DNA of 64,000 nucleotides, taken from contig NZ_CP183878.1 in NCBI RefSeq assembly GCF_048572895.1, positions 806,001 to 870,000 on the forward strand, written 5' to 3'. The position numbers and the translations under genes were made by a program. The stretch comes from Psychrobacillus sp048572895 (GTDB lineage Bacteria > Bacillota > Bacilli > Bacillales_A > Planococcaceae). Numbering within the stretch: the stretch's first letter is position 1; each line of letters starts with the position of its first letter. The notes under the pieces were generated by a model. It saw only the letters and a list, made by a program, of their open reading frames with translations, had not been told where the DNA came from and did not search any database. Shown one piece after another: positions 1 through 7,976 of this stretch.

Positions 1-278
1 GGAGCAAATATTTCACTAACATCATCAGGATGACTGATGTTTTTGTTCAAGAGTAGTGGTATTAAAAAGTCTCTAATCATATGTAAGGTAGTTTGAACCG
101 TTTCTTCTGTATACCATGGAGCTTGGAAAGCGGCAGATTCTCCCCAACCACTATTCCCTTCTTCATCGAATACTTCTAGTAAGAAAAACTCCTTTTCCTG
201 CATACTTCCGAAACTAGTGACGAATGGATTTTTCATCGTCATTTTCATATGGCGTATGATAATTTTTTTTATAATCAT
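1..278 (-). CDS. menC: o-succinylbenzoate synthase / N-acylamino acid racemase, N-terminal part (partial)
   Basis: This is the 5' end of a minus-strand gene that runs off the left edge. The readable residues include NPFVTSFGSMQEKEFFLLEV and GWGESAAFQAPWYTEETV, which match the capping domain at the N-terminus of the enolase-superfamily MenC/NAAAR proteins. MenC dehydrates SHCHC to o-succinylbenzoate in menaquinone synthesis. The start at 278 is chosen because AAAGGAG lies 7 nt upstream and the resulting N-terminus (MIIKKIIIRHMKM) fits the family; an in-frame ATG at 248 has no such site. The catalytic barrel is outside the window, so MenC and racemase specificity cannot be separated here. Confidence 0.85.
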   Translation of the reverse strand, partial: MIIKKIIIRHMKMTMKNPFVTSFGSMQEKEFFLLEVFDEEGNSGWGESAAFQAPWYTEETVQTTLHMIRDFLIPLLLNKNISHPDDVSEIFA

Positions 279-340
279 TTTTTTACTCCTTTAGTTAACG
301 ATATCATTCAACTTATCATGTCCCAAATCTTAAAACAAAT

Positions 341-364
341 AAAAAAACCCTACAATAGTAGGGG
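341..364 (-). terminator. Rho-independent terminator
   Basis: Read on the minus strand, a 6-bp CCCTAC/GTAGGG stem with a 4-nt loop is followed by seven T. It ends the small gene upstream and separates it from menC. Confidence 0.75.
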
Positions 365-367
365 AAA

Positions 368-529
368 TTATTGTGGATCGAACTCCTCTTTCTCCAAATC
401 TATTGGTGAAATAGGTGCTCCCTCCCAAATCATATGAAGTGAGGCTTGTATATCTGGGTCATTTCTATATGCCATTTCTTCTGGTTCAACTGGATTTGGA
501 TTTGGTTTAATAGAAAATTTCCTCCTCAT
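368..529 (-). CDS. small hypothetical protein (53 aa)
   Basis: This is a short minus-strand frame starting MRRKFSIKPNPNPVEPEEMA and ending in an acidic EKEEFDPQ. It has no signal peptide or membrane segment and is rich in proline and acidic residues. The ATG at 529 has only a weak upstream AGAAAGG, but the frame is followed immediately by a good terminator on the same strand, which supports expression. I do not recognise the family. It sits just upstream of menC in the same direction but is separated from it by the terminator. Confidence 0.5.
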   Translation of the reverse strand: MRRKFSIKPNPNPVEPEEMAYRNDPDIQASLHMIWEGAPISPIDLEKEEFDPQ

Positions 530-678
530 ACCTTTCTATTATTATATTATTCAAAAACAGAATATGACATGATACATTAAAAAAATATTTTGAATACCAA
601 AATTGCAGCAAAAATGAATTTTTGTAGCGAAAAGGTAGTAGAAATGACATAGTCTCATTTAATGATGAATTCCGACAA

Positions 679-706
679 TTGAATTAACTTCATAAGTGGA
701 TACAAT
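679..706 (+). promoter_or_regulatory. putative SigA promoter
   Basis: TTGAAT, a 16-bp spacer and TACAAT lie 28 bp before the start of the 75-aa ORF. The match is near-consensus and seen by eye. Confidence 0.5.
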
Positions 707-733
707 AAAAGAAATGAAAGGGGTAGATAAGCT

Positions 734-961
734 ATGACTGTTGAGTATCTAGTTCAAGTAATGAATCGGAGTATTCAAAAAGTAGAGGAAACGGTTGGCC
801 AGGTAGAACGTCATACACATATGTCAAAGGCAGATCAGCATCAAATTATGCAAGCGGTTTTAGAACTAAGTGACCGGATAAAAATACTCGAAATGCAAGT
901 AGATATAAACAAGCGGAAAAGAATCAATAAAATATTCGCACATGAACATCATAAGGATTGA
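734..961 (+). CDS. small hypothetical protein with predicted helices (75 aa)
   Basis: The ORF is preceded by an AAAGGGG ribosome-binding site and a SigA-like promoter. The sequence is hydrophilic and looks largely helical, with a possible short coiled coil (VMNRSIQKVEETVGQVERH, then VLELSDRIKILEMQVD) and a basic end (NKRKR...HEHHKD). It has no signal peptide or membrane span. I do not recognise the family. It precedes guaC but there is no sign of shared function. Confidence 0.55.
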   Translation: MTVEYLVQVMNRSIQKVEETVGQVERHTHMSKADQHQIMQAVLELSDRIKILEMQVDINKRKRINKIFAHEHHKD

Positions 962-1045
962 CATACTACTAAATATGAGGTAAATTACCAGATGGACGAA
1001 CATTTCAGTTCATTTAATAATAAATATTCGTATTTGGGAGTGTAA

Positions 1046-2032
1046 ATGATGGAAAACGTATTCGATTATGAAGATATTCAATTAATTCCGGCAAAATGTG
1101 TGGTTAATAGTAGATCGGAATGTGATACTACAGTCACACTTGGAGGCCATACATTTAAATTGCCAGTAGTACCTGCTAATATGCAGACAATTATAGATGA
1201 AAATATTGCGAATTATTTAGCTGAAAATGGTTATTTCTATATTATGCATCGTTTTGAACCACAAAAACGTATTGCCTTCATCAAAAGTATGCAGACACGT
1301 GGCTTAATTGCATCTATTAGCGTTGGTGTCAAAGAGGAAGAGTACACTTTTGTAGAGCAGTTGGCGGAAGAGAATCTTGTTCCTGAATTCATTACAATAG
1401 ATATTGCACATGGTCATTCTAATGCAGTCATTAACATGATTAAACATCTTAAAAAACATTTACCAAAAAGCTTTGTCATCGCTGGTAATGTAGGTACTCC
1501 AGAAGCAGTAAGAGAGTTAGAAAATGCTGGAGCGGATGCAACAAAAGTTGGTATCGGACCAGGGAAAGTTTGTATCACGAAGATTAAAACTGGATTTGGA
1601 ACTGGTGGCTGGCAGTTGGCGGCGTTACGTTGGTGTGCAAAAGCGGCTAGCAAGCCAATAATAGCAGACGGTGGAATCCGTACACATGGTGATATTGCGA
1701 AATCGGTTCGTTTCGGAGCTTCCATGGTTATGATTGGATCTCTATTTGCAGGACATGAGGAATCTCCTGGTGTTACAGTGGAGAAGGACGGTAAACAATA
1801 CAAAGAATATTTCGGTTCAGCATCTGAATTCCAAAAAGGTGAAAAGAAAAACGTTGAAGGTAAAAAAATGTTTGTAGAATATAAAGGACCTTTAGAAGAT
1901 ACATTGAGAGAAATGGAACAAGATTTGCAATCCTCTATCTCTTATTCAGGCGGAAATAAATTAGAATCAATTCGTAATGTAGATTATGTAATTGTGAAAA
2001 ACTCTATTTTCAATGGCGATAAAGTTTACTAA
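1046..2032 (+). CDS. guaC: GMP reductase
   Basis: GMP reductase converts GMP to IMP with NADPH, returning guanine nucleotides to the purine pool in the cytosol. The 328-residue (beta/alpha)8 protein has the length of Bacillus GuaC. The family signature GIGPGKVCITKIKTGFG contains the catalytic Cys near residue 176, and the phosphate-binding loops IADGGIRTHG and GSLFAGHEESPG are intact. The sequence is close to the short Gram-positive GuaC type and lacks the CBS domains of IMP dehydrogenase. Two ATG codons are adjacent; the second (1049) is better spaced from GGGAG. No purine riboswitch fold is evident in the leader. Confidence 0.97.
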   Translation: MMENVFDYEDIQLIPAKCVVNSRSECDTTVTLGGHTFKLPVVPANMQTIIDENIANYLAENGYFYIMHRFEPQKRIAFIKSMQTRGLIASISVGVKEEEYTFVEQLAEENLVPEFITIDIAHGHSNAVINMIKHLKKHLPKSFVIAGNVGTPEAVRELENAGADATKVGIGPGKVCITKIKTGFGTGGWQLAALRWCAKAASKPIIADGGIRTHGDIAKSVRFGASMVMIGSLFAGHEESPGVTVEKDGKQYKEYFGSASEFQKGEKKNVEGKKMFVEYKGPLEDTLREMEQDLQSSISYSGGNKLESIRNVDYVIVKNSIFNGDKVY

Positions 2033-2043
2033 ATATTTATCCC

Positions 2044-2106
2044 GGTTTAACTAACTATCAGCGGGGGATGAAGAAAACCCCAACTGCTAGAAGTTTCACT
2101 GTATGT
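2044..2106 (+). repeat. dispersed intergenic hairpin element, copy 1
   Basis: The copy contains TTTAACTAAC, a G-rich/C-rich hairpin (CAGCGGGGG / CCCCAACTG) with an ATGAAGA loop, and GAAGTTTCACT. The same order of blocks recurs at 9050-9113 and, inverted, at 36068-36205. It lies just after guaC. Confidence 0.7.
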
Positions 2107-2188
2107 TATTTTAGACCCTCTAATGGTATAATAAAGTTGTTGTTTATTAATTGAATAATAACATTATTTGAAAAGAGGAGTGTTCTAA

Positions 2189-2617
2189 ATGGCTGTAGAT
2201 GTATACCTTACTTTTAACGGGAATTGTCGAGAGGCTGCTGAATTTTATGCAGAAGTATTTAAGACAGAAAAACCAGAAATTATGACATTTGGCGATTCGC
2301 CACAAAACCCCGATTATGTGTTGCCTGAAGAAGCAAAAGATTTAGTTCTACACACTCGCTTAAATATTAATGGTAGCAATGTAATGTTCTCTGATACATT
2401 TCCTGGATCGCCGTTTGTAGCAGGAAATAATATCAGTTTAGCTTTTGTAAGTAAAGAAGAAGATATGGTCAAATCCGCATTTAACGCACTAAAAGAAGGC
2501 GGTAAAGTGAGCATGGATCTCCAAGAGACTTTCTGGAGTAAATGCTACGGATCCTTAAGAGACAAATTCGGTATCGAATGGCAATTCAGCCATGAAACCG
2601 ATCAAATGCCACAATAA
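2189..2617 (+). CDS. VOC superfamily protein, PhnB-like
   Basis: This is a 142-residue PhnB-type vicinal-oxygen-chelate protein, the group often labelled 3-demethylubiquinone methyltransferase-like. Family features are the opening VYLTFNGNCREAAEFYAEVF, the central FSDTFPG and the C-terminal WSKCYGSLRDKFGIEWQF. Most members have no proven reaction; they are glyoxalase-fold cytosolic proteins. GAGGAG lies 8 nt before the ATG. The gene is monocistronic, between the guaC repeat element and its own terminator. The reaction cannot be assigned from sequence. Confidence 0.85.
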   Translation: MAVDVYLTFNGNCREAAEFYAEVFKTEKPEIMTFGDSPQNPDYVLPEEAKDLVLHTRLNINGSNVMFSDTFPGSPFVAGNNISLAFVSKEEDMVKSAFNALKEGGKVSMDLQETFWSKCYGSLRDKFGIEWQFSHETDQMPQ

Positions 2618-2623
2618 TATAAA

Positions 2624-2668
2624 GGGTTATGCAACGTTTTAATATAACGTCGCATAGCTCTTTTTTTA
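2624..2668 (+). terminator. Rho-independent terminator
   Basis: TATGCAACGTT pairs with AACGTCGCATA (one mismatch) and is followed by seven T. Confidence 0.8.
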
Positions 2669-2778
2669 TAGTCCTGTCACTGGGTTCTAAATAATCCAAA
2701 AAGTAATGATAAACTTAGCCCCTTTAAAGTATACTTACATATAAATATACTAGAAAATGAATAGAAGGAAGAGATAAA

Positions 2779-3942
2779 ATGATGAATATACGAATAAACC
2801 CTCGAGCGCAATCATTGAAAATTCCTGGGACTCGGCAATTCTCCAATCAATTAGTTAATTACCCAGATGCGATTAACTTGACGATTGGTCAGCCAGATTT
2901 TCCAACCCCACTTTCTGTAAAAGAAGCAGGTATTCGAGCAATCGAGCAAAACTTAACGGGGTATTCGCATAATGCAGGGCTTCTAGAGCTAAGAAGTGCT
3001 GTGAACTCTTTTTTCTCCGATAAATATGGTTTCTCGTATGATATTGAACGTGAAATAATTATTACAAATGGGGCTAGCGAGGCGATAGATGCAGTATTCC
3101 GAACAATATTAGAAGAAGGGGACGAGGTTATTTTACCTGCTCCTACTTATTCAGGCTATGTGCCAGTTGTTGAACTTTGCGGAGCTAAAGTGGTGTATTT
3201 AGATACGACGGATACTAATTTTCAGCCATCTGCGGAAAGACTTGCGAGCTTGATTACAGATAAAACAAAAGCTGTTTTTTTCAATAACCCTTCTAATCCA
3301 ACTGGTGTTGTTCTAACTAAAGAGACGATGGATGGATTAGTCGATGTTATAAAAGAAAAGAATTTATTCGTCCTAACAGATGAAATATATAGCGAGAACA
3401 CTTTCTCTGGAAAGCACCTTTCCTTTGCGAACTACAAGGAAATACGCGATAAATTATTTTATATTCACGGTGTATCCAAGTCGCATTCGATGACTGGCTG
3501 GCGAATTGGTTTCTTGATGGGGCCACCAAAAGTAATGGAGCATGTAGTAAAGGTTCATGCCTTCAACACAATTTGTGCATCACTACCTGCTCAATATGCA
3601 GCAATTGAGGCATTAACTAATGCAAAAGACACTCCAAGTGAAATGAATTTGGAATATGTGAAAAGACGTGACTTTGTTTATAGTCGGTTAATGGAGATGG
3701 GGCTGGCAGTTGAAAAGCCAAATGGAGCTTTTTATATTTTTCCTGATATAAGAAAGTATGGAATGAATTCATTTGATTTTGCTACGAAGCTATTACAGGA
3801 GGGCGGAGTAGCTGTAGTTCCTGGAAGTGCATTTACCTCATTTGGGGAAGGTTTCATACGAATTTCATATGCGTATAGCATGGCTGTATTAGAAAAAGGA
3901 TTAAATAGACTAGAAAAATTCCTCCTTACATTAAACAAATAA
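2779..3942 (+). CDS. patA: PatA-type pyridoxal-phosphate aminotransferase
   Basis: This is a 387-residue fold-type I, class I/II aminotransferase closest in feel to Bacillus PatA (N-acetyl-L,L-diaminopimelate aminotransferase, lysine/meso-DAP pathway). Visible motifs are LTIGQPDFPTP near residue 35, NNPSNPTG near 169, LTDEIY near 199, the Schiff-base lysine in SKSHSMTGWR (K234) and FIRISYAYS at the C-terminus. GGAAGAG precedes the ATG pair. It stands alone, with its own terminator. The fold and chemistry are secure; substrate specificity is inferred from similarity, and other PLP aminotransferases of this class remain possible. Confidence 0.82.
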   Translation: MMNIRINPRAQSLKIPGTRQFSNQLVNYPDAINLTIGQPDFPTPLSVKEAGIRAIEQNLTGYSHNAGLLELRSAVNSFFSDKYGFSYDIEREIIITNGASEAIDAVFRTILEEGDEVILPAPTYSGYVPVVELCGAKVVYLDTTDTNFQPSAERLASLITDKTKAVFFNNPSNPTGVVLTKETMDGLVDVIKEKNLFVLTDEIYSENTFSGKHLSFANYKEIRDKLFYIHGVSKSHSMTGWRIGFLMGPPKVMEHVVKVHAFNTICASLPAQYAAIEALTNAKDTPSEMNLEYVKRRDFVYSRLMEMGLAVEKPNGAFYIFPDIRKYGMNSFDFATKLLQEGGVAVVPGSAFTSFGEGFIRISYAYSMAVLEKGLNRLEKFLLTLNK

Positions 3943-3948
3943 TAATAC

Positions 3949-3983
3949 TAAGACACTAGACGTTTGTTTAGTGTCTTATTTTT
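3949..3983 (+). terminator. Rho-independent terminator
   Basis: TAAGACACTA pairs with TAGTGTCTTA and is followed by five T. Confidence 0.8.
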
Positions 3984-3992
3984 AAATAACAC

Positions 3993-4023
3993 TTGAAGTT
4001 TACGTTAACGTAAATGCTATGCT
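3993..4023 (+). promoter_or_regulatory. MerR-type promoter with perfect operator palindrome
   Basis: A TTGAAG -35 and a TATGCT -10 are separated by 19 bp, the overlong spacer typical of MerR-activated promoters. The spacer contains the perfect 16-bp palindrome TTTACGTTAACGTAAA (3999-4014). This resembles the operators described for LiuR-type MerR regulators of branched-chain or fatty acid catabolism. It drives the MerR gene and, through overlap, the two acyl-CoA genes. Confidence 0.8.
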
Positions 4024-4053
4024 CAAAATATATTCAAGGGGAGCGGGGGCGAG

Positions 4054-4437
4054 ATGAAAAGTATTTCAGAAGTTGCAAAAGAATTCAATACTACGACGAG
4101 AACTATTCGCTATTATGAGGAACTGGGGTTGTTAAGTCCCATTCGCACTGACAGTAACCGAAGATTTTATCGATCCGCCGATTGTGCCAAGCTAAAACTC
4201 ATTCAAAGAGGAAAGCAATATGGCTTTCAGCTAGAAGAAATAAAAGAAATGGTGCTGCTATTTGATATGGACCGAACGGGAAGAAAGCAATTAGAAAGAA
4301 CGATTGAATATGGCAAGGAAAAAATTGCGGAAATCGAGGAGAAGATTAAGGAACTAGAGGAAATGAAAAAAGAAATGGGCTCATTACTCCATCTTTTTAC
4401 AGATAAATTAGAAAACCTAAAAAGGGAGGAAAAATAA
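4054..4437 (+). CDS. MerR-family regulator of acyl-CoA catabolism (LiuR-like)
   Basis: The 127-residue protein has an N-terminal MerR winged helix (SISEVAKEFNTTTRTIRYYE, then LLSPIRTDSNRRFY) and a C-terminal charged coiled coil used for dimerisation. It has no metal-binding cysteine pair, so a metal sensor is unlikely. It is the first gene of an operon: its stop overlaps the start of the acyl-CoA synthetase, followed by an acyl-CoA dehydrogenase. The palindromic 19-bp-spacer promoter just upstream is presumably its own operator. By analogy with LiuR it would respond to an acyl-CoA or a fatty/branched-chain acid signal. The inducer is not known. Confidence 0.88.
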   Translation: MKSISEVAKEFNTTTRTIRYYEELGLLSPIRTDSNRRFYRSADCAKLKLIQRGKQYGFQLEEIKEMVLLFDMDRTGRKQLERTIEYGKEKIAEIEEKIKELEEMKKEMGSLLHLFTDKLENLKREEK

Positions 4438-5936
4438 TGAATTTATCTAGATTATTAGAGCATAACGCAAGGAAGTATCCACTCAATGAGGCTGTAGTTG
4501 GGATGGGGCAAAGACTTACCTACCAAGCATTAAATAATTTAGTAGAGAAGTTGTCAACTGGACTATTGAAATCGGGCATCAAGAAAGATGATAAGATTGT
4601 TCTATTTATGCCTAATGTTCCCGAATTTATCATTACTTATTTTGCTGCACATCGAATCGAAGCAGTAATTGTCCCGATTAATGCAAAGTCTACATTTGCG
4701 GAAATTGAGTATATTTTAAACCATGCAGATGCAAAGGTATTCGTTGTGCATGAGCTTTTATTTGATACAGTAAAGGATTTACATACTGAATGTCTCCTTG
4801 TAAAAACTGGTGGCGAGCACGAGGGATGGATTACGTTCAATGAATTGACGAAAGAGAAAATGGAAGCGCTTCCCATCACATCTTCTACGGATGATGAGCC
4901 CTCTACAATTCTATATACGTCCGGAACGACGGGGCAGCCAAAAGGAGTGCTTTTCAGTCACCGTAATGTTCTGACTGTAGCAAAAATGATTTGTATCGAA
5001 ATGGAAATGAAACCAGAAAGTCGATTGCTATTAATGATGCCGCTTAGTCATTCTGCTCCACTTCATTTATTCATGGTAGCTGGTGTAATAGTTGGGGCAA
5101 CACTCGTTTTAACACCGACATTTACGCCTGATTTACTGCTAAAAACGGTAGAGGAGGAAAGGACGACCCATTTCTTTGGTGCTCCTGTTGCCTATTTAAT
5201 GACCGGCAAGAATCCCGCAATTGAGCATACAGACTTAAGCTCGATGAAGTGGTGGATTTATGGGGGTGCTCCATTGTCGAGTGGAGAGGTTTTATATGTG
5301 AAACAGGCGTTTAAAACGAATAATCTTGTATGTGTTTACGGATTAACGGAGGCGGGTCCAAGTGGGACGCTGTTGTTAGGACCTGAACATGAGAACAAGG
5401 CAGGTAGTATTGGAAAACGAGCTGCATTGTTCACGGAAATTAGAGTTGCAGGTGCAGGTGGAGAAGATGTAAATGGAGATGAGGTCGGGGAAATTTATCT
5501 TCGAGGCGATGGAACGATGCTGGGCTACTATAAAAATTCCGAAGCAACTGCAGCGACCTTTGGTGGAGATTGGTTAAAGACAGGTGATTTAGCTCGCGTT
5601 GACGAAGATGGGTATATATTTATCGTTGATCGGAAAAAGGACATGATTATTTCAGGAGGAGTAAATATTTATCCGAAGGAAGTGGAGGATGCGTTAATTA
5701 CCCATGAAGCAATTTCAGAAGTAGCTATTGTAGGGGTTCCACATACAGAATGGGGCGAAACCGTTAAAGCTTATTTTGCAGCAAGCAGACCAGTAGAGCC
5801 AAAGGATTTAATAGAACATTTGAATGGAAAAGTTTCCTCCTTCAAAATACCAAAGCTCTTTGAACAAGTTGAAGCTCTTCCACGGAATGCATCCGGGAAA
5901 ATTCTGAAGCAGTCATTAAGGGAAGTAGGTAAATAA
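4437..5936 (+). CDS. AMP-forming acyl-CoA synthetase
   Basis: This ANL-superfamily enzyme (499 aa) activates a carboxylic acid to acyl-CoA through an acyl-AMP. The P-loop-like motif ILYTSGTTGQPKG lies near residue 156, YGLTEAG is the adenine-binding A5 motif, and GDWLKTGDLARVDEDGYIF then DRKKDMIISGGVNIYP are the A7/A8 hinge region. The terminal catalytic lysine is in PRNASGKILKQ. The ATG overlaps the MerR stop (ATAATGA), so translation is probably coupled. With the dehydrogenase that follows by 1 nt it should feed a beta-oxidation-type step. Chain length is not predictable here. Confidence 0.92.
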   Translation: MNLSRLLEHNARKYPLNEAVVGMGQRLTYQALNNLVEKLSTGLLKSGIKKDDKIVLFMPNVPEFIITYFAAHRIEAVIVPINAKSTFAEIEYILNHADAKVFVVHELLFDTVKDLHTECLLVKTGGEHEGWITFNELTKEKMEALPITSSTDDEPSTILYTSGTTGQPKGVLFSHRNVLTVAKMICIEMEMKPESRLLLMMPLSHSAPLHLFMVAGVIVGATLVLTPTFTPDLLLKTVEEERTTHFFGAPVAYLMTGKNPAIEHTDLSSMKWWIYGGAPLSSGEVLYVKQAFKTNNLVCVYGLTEAGPSGTLLLGPEHENKAGSIGKRAALFTEIRVAGAGGEDVNGDEVGEIYLRGDGTMLGYYKNSEATAATFGGDWLKTGDLARVDEDGYIFIVDRKKDMIISGGVNIYPKEVEDALITHEAISEVAIVGVPHTEWGETVKAYFAASRPVEPKDLIEHLNGKVSSFKIPKLFEQVEALPRNASGKILKQSLREVGK

Positions 5937-5937
5937 A

Positions 5938-7593
5938 ATGGAAAGAGCAAATTACTTTGCAGGAGATGAATCATTACAGGATATATTGAAGTCAAAGTTA
6001 AATCCAGCATTCCATGTATATGCGCAGGATCAGCTCCAAGCATTTGGAGAACTAGTAGCAAACGAAATAGATGAACGTGCACGCCATACCGACCGTGAAG
6101 GAGAGCCGAAGCTTGTTAAATATGATAAGTTCGGGGATGATCAGTCAGTCATTTGGGTAAATGAAGGCTATAAGCAGACAGTAAAGGAGACATATGAAAC
6201 AGGCATAGTAGGTTATTTGCATAAAGAAATACCGGAGCTTGGACAAAAAGGAAACTATGTTTATAGCTTTGCGCAAGGATATGTATTATCTCAATCGGAA
6301 CCCGGATTTTATTGTCCTGTAACACTGACGATGGCTACTGGTTATTTGCTTGATCATTATGCGAACCAAGAGGTGAAAGAACGATTTCTTCCCCATGTTA
6401 TCGCAACGGGTGATACAGAACTTTACGAAGGTGCGACTTTTTTAACGGAGCGTCAGGGTGGATCGGATGTAGGTGCCAATGAAGTAAAAGCTATTGAGGA
6501 AGGAGAGCATTATCGTTTATTTGGAGAAAAGTATTTTGCTTCAAACGCTGGAATGGCTGGAGTTGCCATGGTGCTTGCACGAATCGAAGGTGCTCCAAGC
6601 GGCTCTAAAGGACTGACGTTATTTGCTGTTCCTTGGAAAAATGCAGATGGTTCATTAAATGGCATTAGGATTCGTCGATTGAAGGATAAACTAGGTGTTC
6701 GAGCAGTTCCAAGTGGAGAAGTGGAATTTGAAGGCGCTTTAGGATATGTAGTTGGAGATCCTGCAAATGGGTTGAAATACATGCTGGAGGCACTGAATCT
6801 TTCGCGTATTTGTAATATAGTAGCGTCACTGGGCATTATGCGTCGAGCTTATAATGAGTCATTTGCCTATGCGGAGAAACGGACTGCATTTGGCAATAAA
6901 TTAAATGAATTTCCTATGATTCAGGATTCGCTGGGTCGGATGCGTGCGAAGTTAGAGATAGAACTTTATACAACCTTTGATCTGATTGAGCAGTATGATC
7001 GGGTCGTAAGTGGAGAGGCTTCGAAGGAAGAAATTATTTTGAATCGATTGTTTATAGCTTTGTTAAAGAAAGAAACGGCCGAGCAAGCGATTCACTTTGC
7101 ACATGAAGCAATCGAGATGCACGGAGGTAACGGCTATATCGAGGACTTCGTAACTCCTAGATTATTACGGGATGCCCAGGTGCTGACAGTATGGGAAGGA
7201 ACCGCGAATATCCTAGCACTAGAGCTCATACGATTGGTGAATAAATTCAGTGTCCATCATCTATTTGTTCAAGCAATGGAGCAGCGACTTCAAAAATGTG
7301 AGGAATCAAACCTGAAATCGATCGTTCATGAAAAGCTCCAACAACTTAGCACGGCATTGGAGATATTCGCCACTTTACAAGAGGATGTCCAAACATTTGA
7401 AGCAAAAGCACTTGCTAAAGAAATGGTACGTATATATGAAAGTGTCGTAGCAATAGAAATTGCCGACAAACCGCATATTGGATTATTAAGTACCATTTAT
7501 ATAGAAGAAACATGGCAGCTACGTAAATTAGGAGATGCTATGCTGACCTGTGAGTGGTTTAAAGATATCAATCGTATTCAAGCGAAAGAGTGA
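5938..7593 (+). CDS. acyl-CoA dehydrogenase, long AidB/ACAD-like form
   Basis: This FAD-dependent acyl-CoA dehydrogenase introduces the alpha-beta double bond into an acyl-CoA. The 551 residues exceed the usual 380 or so. Landmarks are GATFLTERQGGSDVGAN (FAD and substrate loop), RTAFGNKLNEFPMIQDSLGR, AIEMHGGNGYIEDF and the VWEGT segment carrying the usual catalytic glutamate. The extra C-terminal region of about 130 residues is helical, as in AidB and long ACAD proteins. It is the last gene of the MerR operon and is closed by a strong terminator. The acid processed by this pair is unknown; fatty or branched-chain acids are likely. Confidence 0.9.
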   Translation: MERANYFAGDESLQDILKSKLNPAFHVYAQDQLQAFGELVANEIDERARHTDREGEPKLVKYDKFGDDQSVIWVNEGYKQTVKETYETGIVGYLHKEIPELGQKGNYVYSFAQGYVLSQSEPGFYCPVTLTMATGYLLDHYANQEVKERFLPHVIATGDTELYEGATFLTERQGGSDVGANEVKAIEEGEHYRLFGEKYFASNAGMAGVAMVLARIEGAPSGSKGLTLFAVPWKNADGSLNGIRIRRLKDKLGVRAVPSGEVEFEGALGYVVGDPANGLKYMLEALNLSRICNIVASLGIMRRAYNESFAYAEKRTAFGNKLNEFPMIQDSLGRMRAKLEIELYTTFDLIEQYDRVVSGEASKEEIILNRLFIALLKKETAEQAIHFAHEAIEMHGGNGYIEDFVTPRLLRDAQVLTVWEGTANILALELIRLVNKFSVHHLFVQAMEQRLQKCEESNLKSIVHEKLQQLSTALEIFATLQEDVQTFEAKALAKEMVRIYESVVAIEIADKPHIGLLSTIYIEETWQLRKLGDAMLTCEWFKDINRIQAKE

Positions 7594-7609
7594 TAACAAT
7601 GTATAAAGG

Positions 7610-7645
7610 AAAAGGCTATTCCGTTTTATAGGGAATAGCCTTTTT
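7610..7645 (+). terminator. Rho-independent terminator
   Basis: AAAGGCTATTCC pairs with GGAATAGCCTTT around a short loop and is followed by T5. Confidence 0.85.
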
Positions 7646-7676
7646 GAGTTAGTATAAATGGATGAATATCCCGTTC

Positions 7677-7965
7677 CGCAAGTAAATGCCACGCGAGCGC
7701 AAGTATTCAACTCGAGATTCAGACCTATATGAGAATGCCATGATTATGCGAGAGAGAAATGAGCTTATACGAGAGAGCTTCATACCTATACGAGAATGCC
7801 ATGATTATGCGAGAGAGAATTGCCTCTGTACGAGAGAGAAATGAGCTTATACGAGAGCGATTCATATCAATACGAGAATGCCATGATTATGCGGGGAGAG
7901 CACAAGTATATCCCATCATGCCCGCAAGTATTCATCGATCAACCGCAAGTAAACAACTCCCAGCT
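7677..7965. repeat. 21-bp-period repeat array A0
   Basis: Two CGCAAGTA-headed units (7677, 7698) open the array and two more (7923, 7944) close it; within each pair the start-to-start distance is exactly 21 bp. Between them are eight units beginning CGAGA or TGAGA, of 19 or 21 bp, for example CGAGAATGCCATGATTATG repeated three times (first copy TGAGA). The CGCAA core is the reverse complement of the TTGCG core of arrays A1 to A3. The region fills the gap between two convergent genes. Frames are open on both strands only because the units are mostly multiples of three. Confidence 0.85.
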
Positions 7966-7976
7966 ACAGCTTACCA

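Noticed and set aside
249..437. Plus-strand ORF of 62 residues
   Set aside because: It overlaps the menC start and its ribosome site and the opposite-strand 53-aa gene with its terminator; it has no domain or ribosome site.
600..655. Another 21-bp array (GCAGCAAAAATG / GTAGCGAAAAGG)
   Set aside because: Only two weakly similar units with unclear spacing; not distinguishable from AT-rich chance.
961..1045. Purine riboswitch before guaC
   Set aside because: The gap is only about 85 bp and no conserved purine-aptamer loops or terminator are visible.
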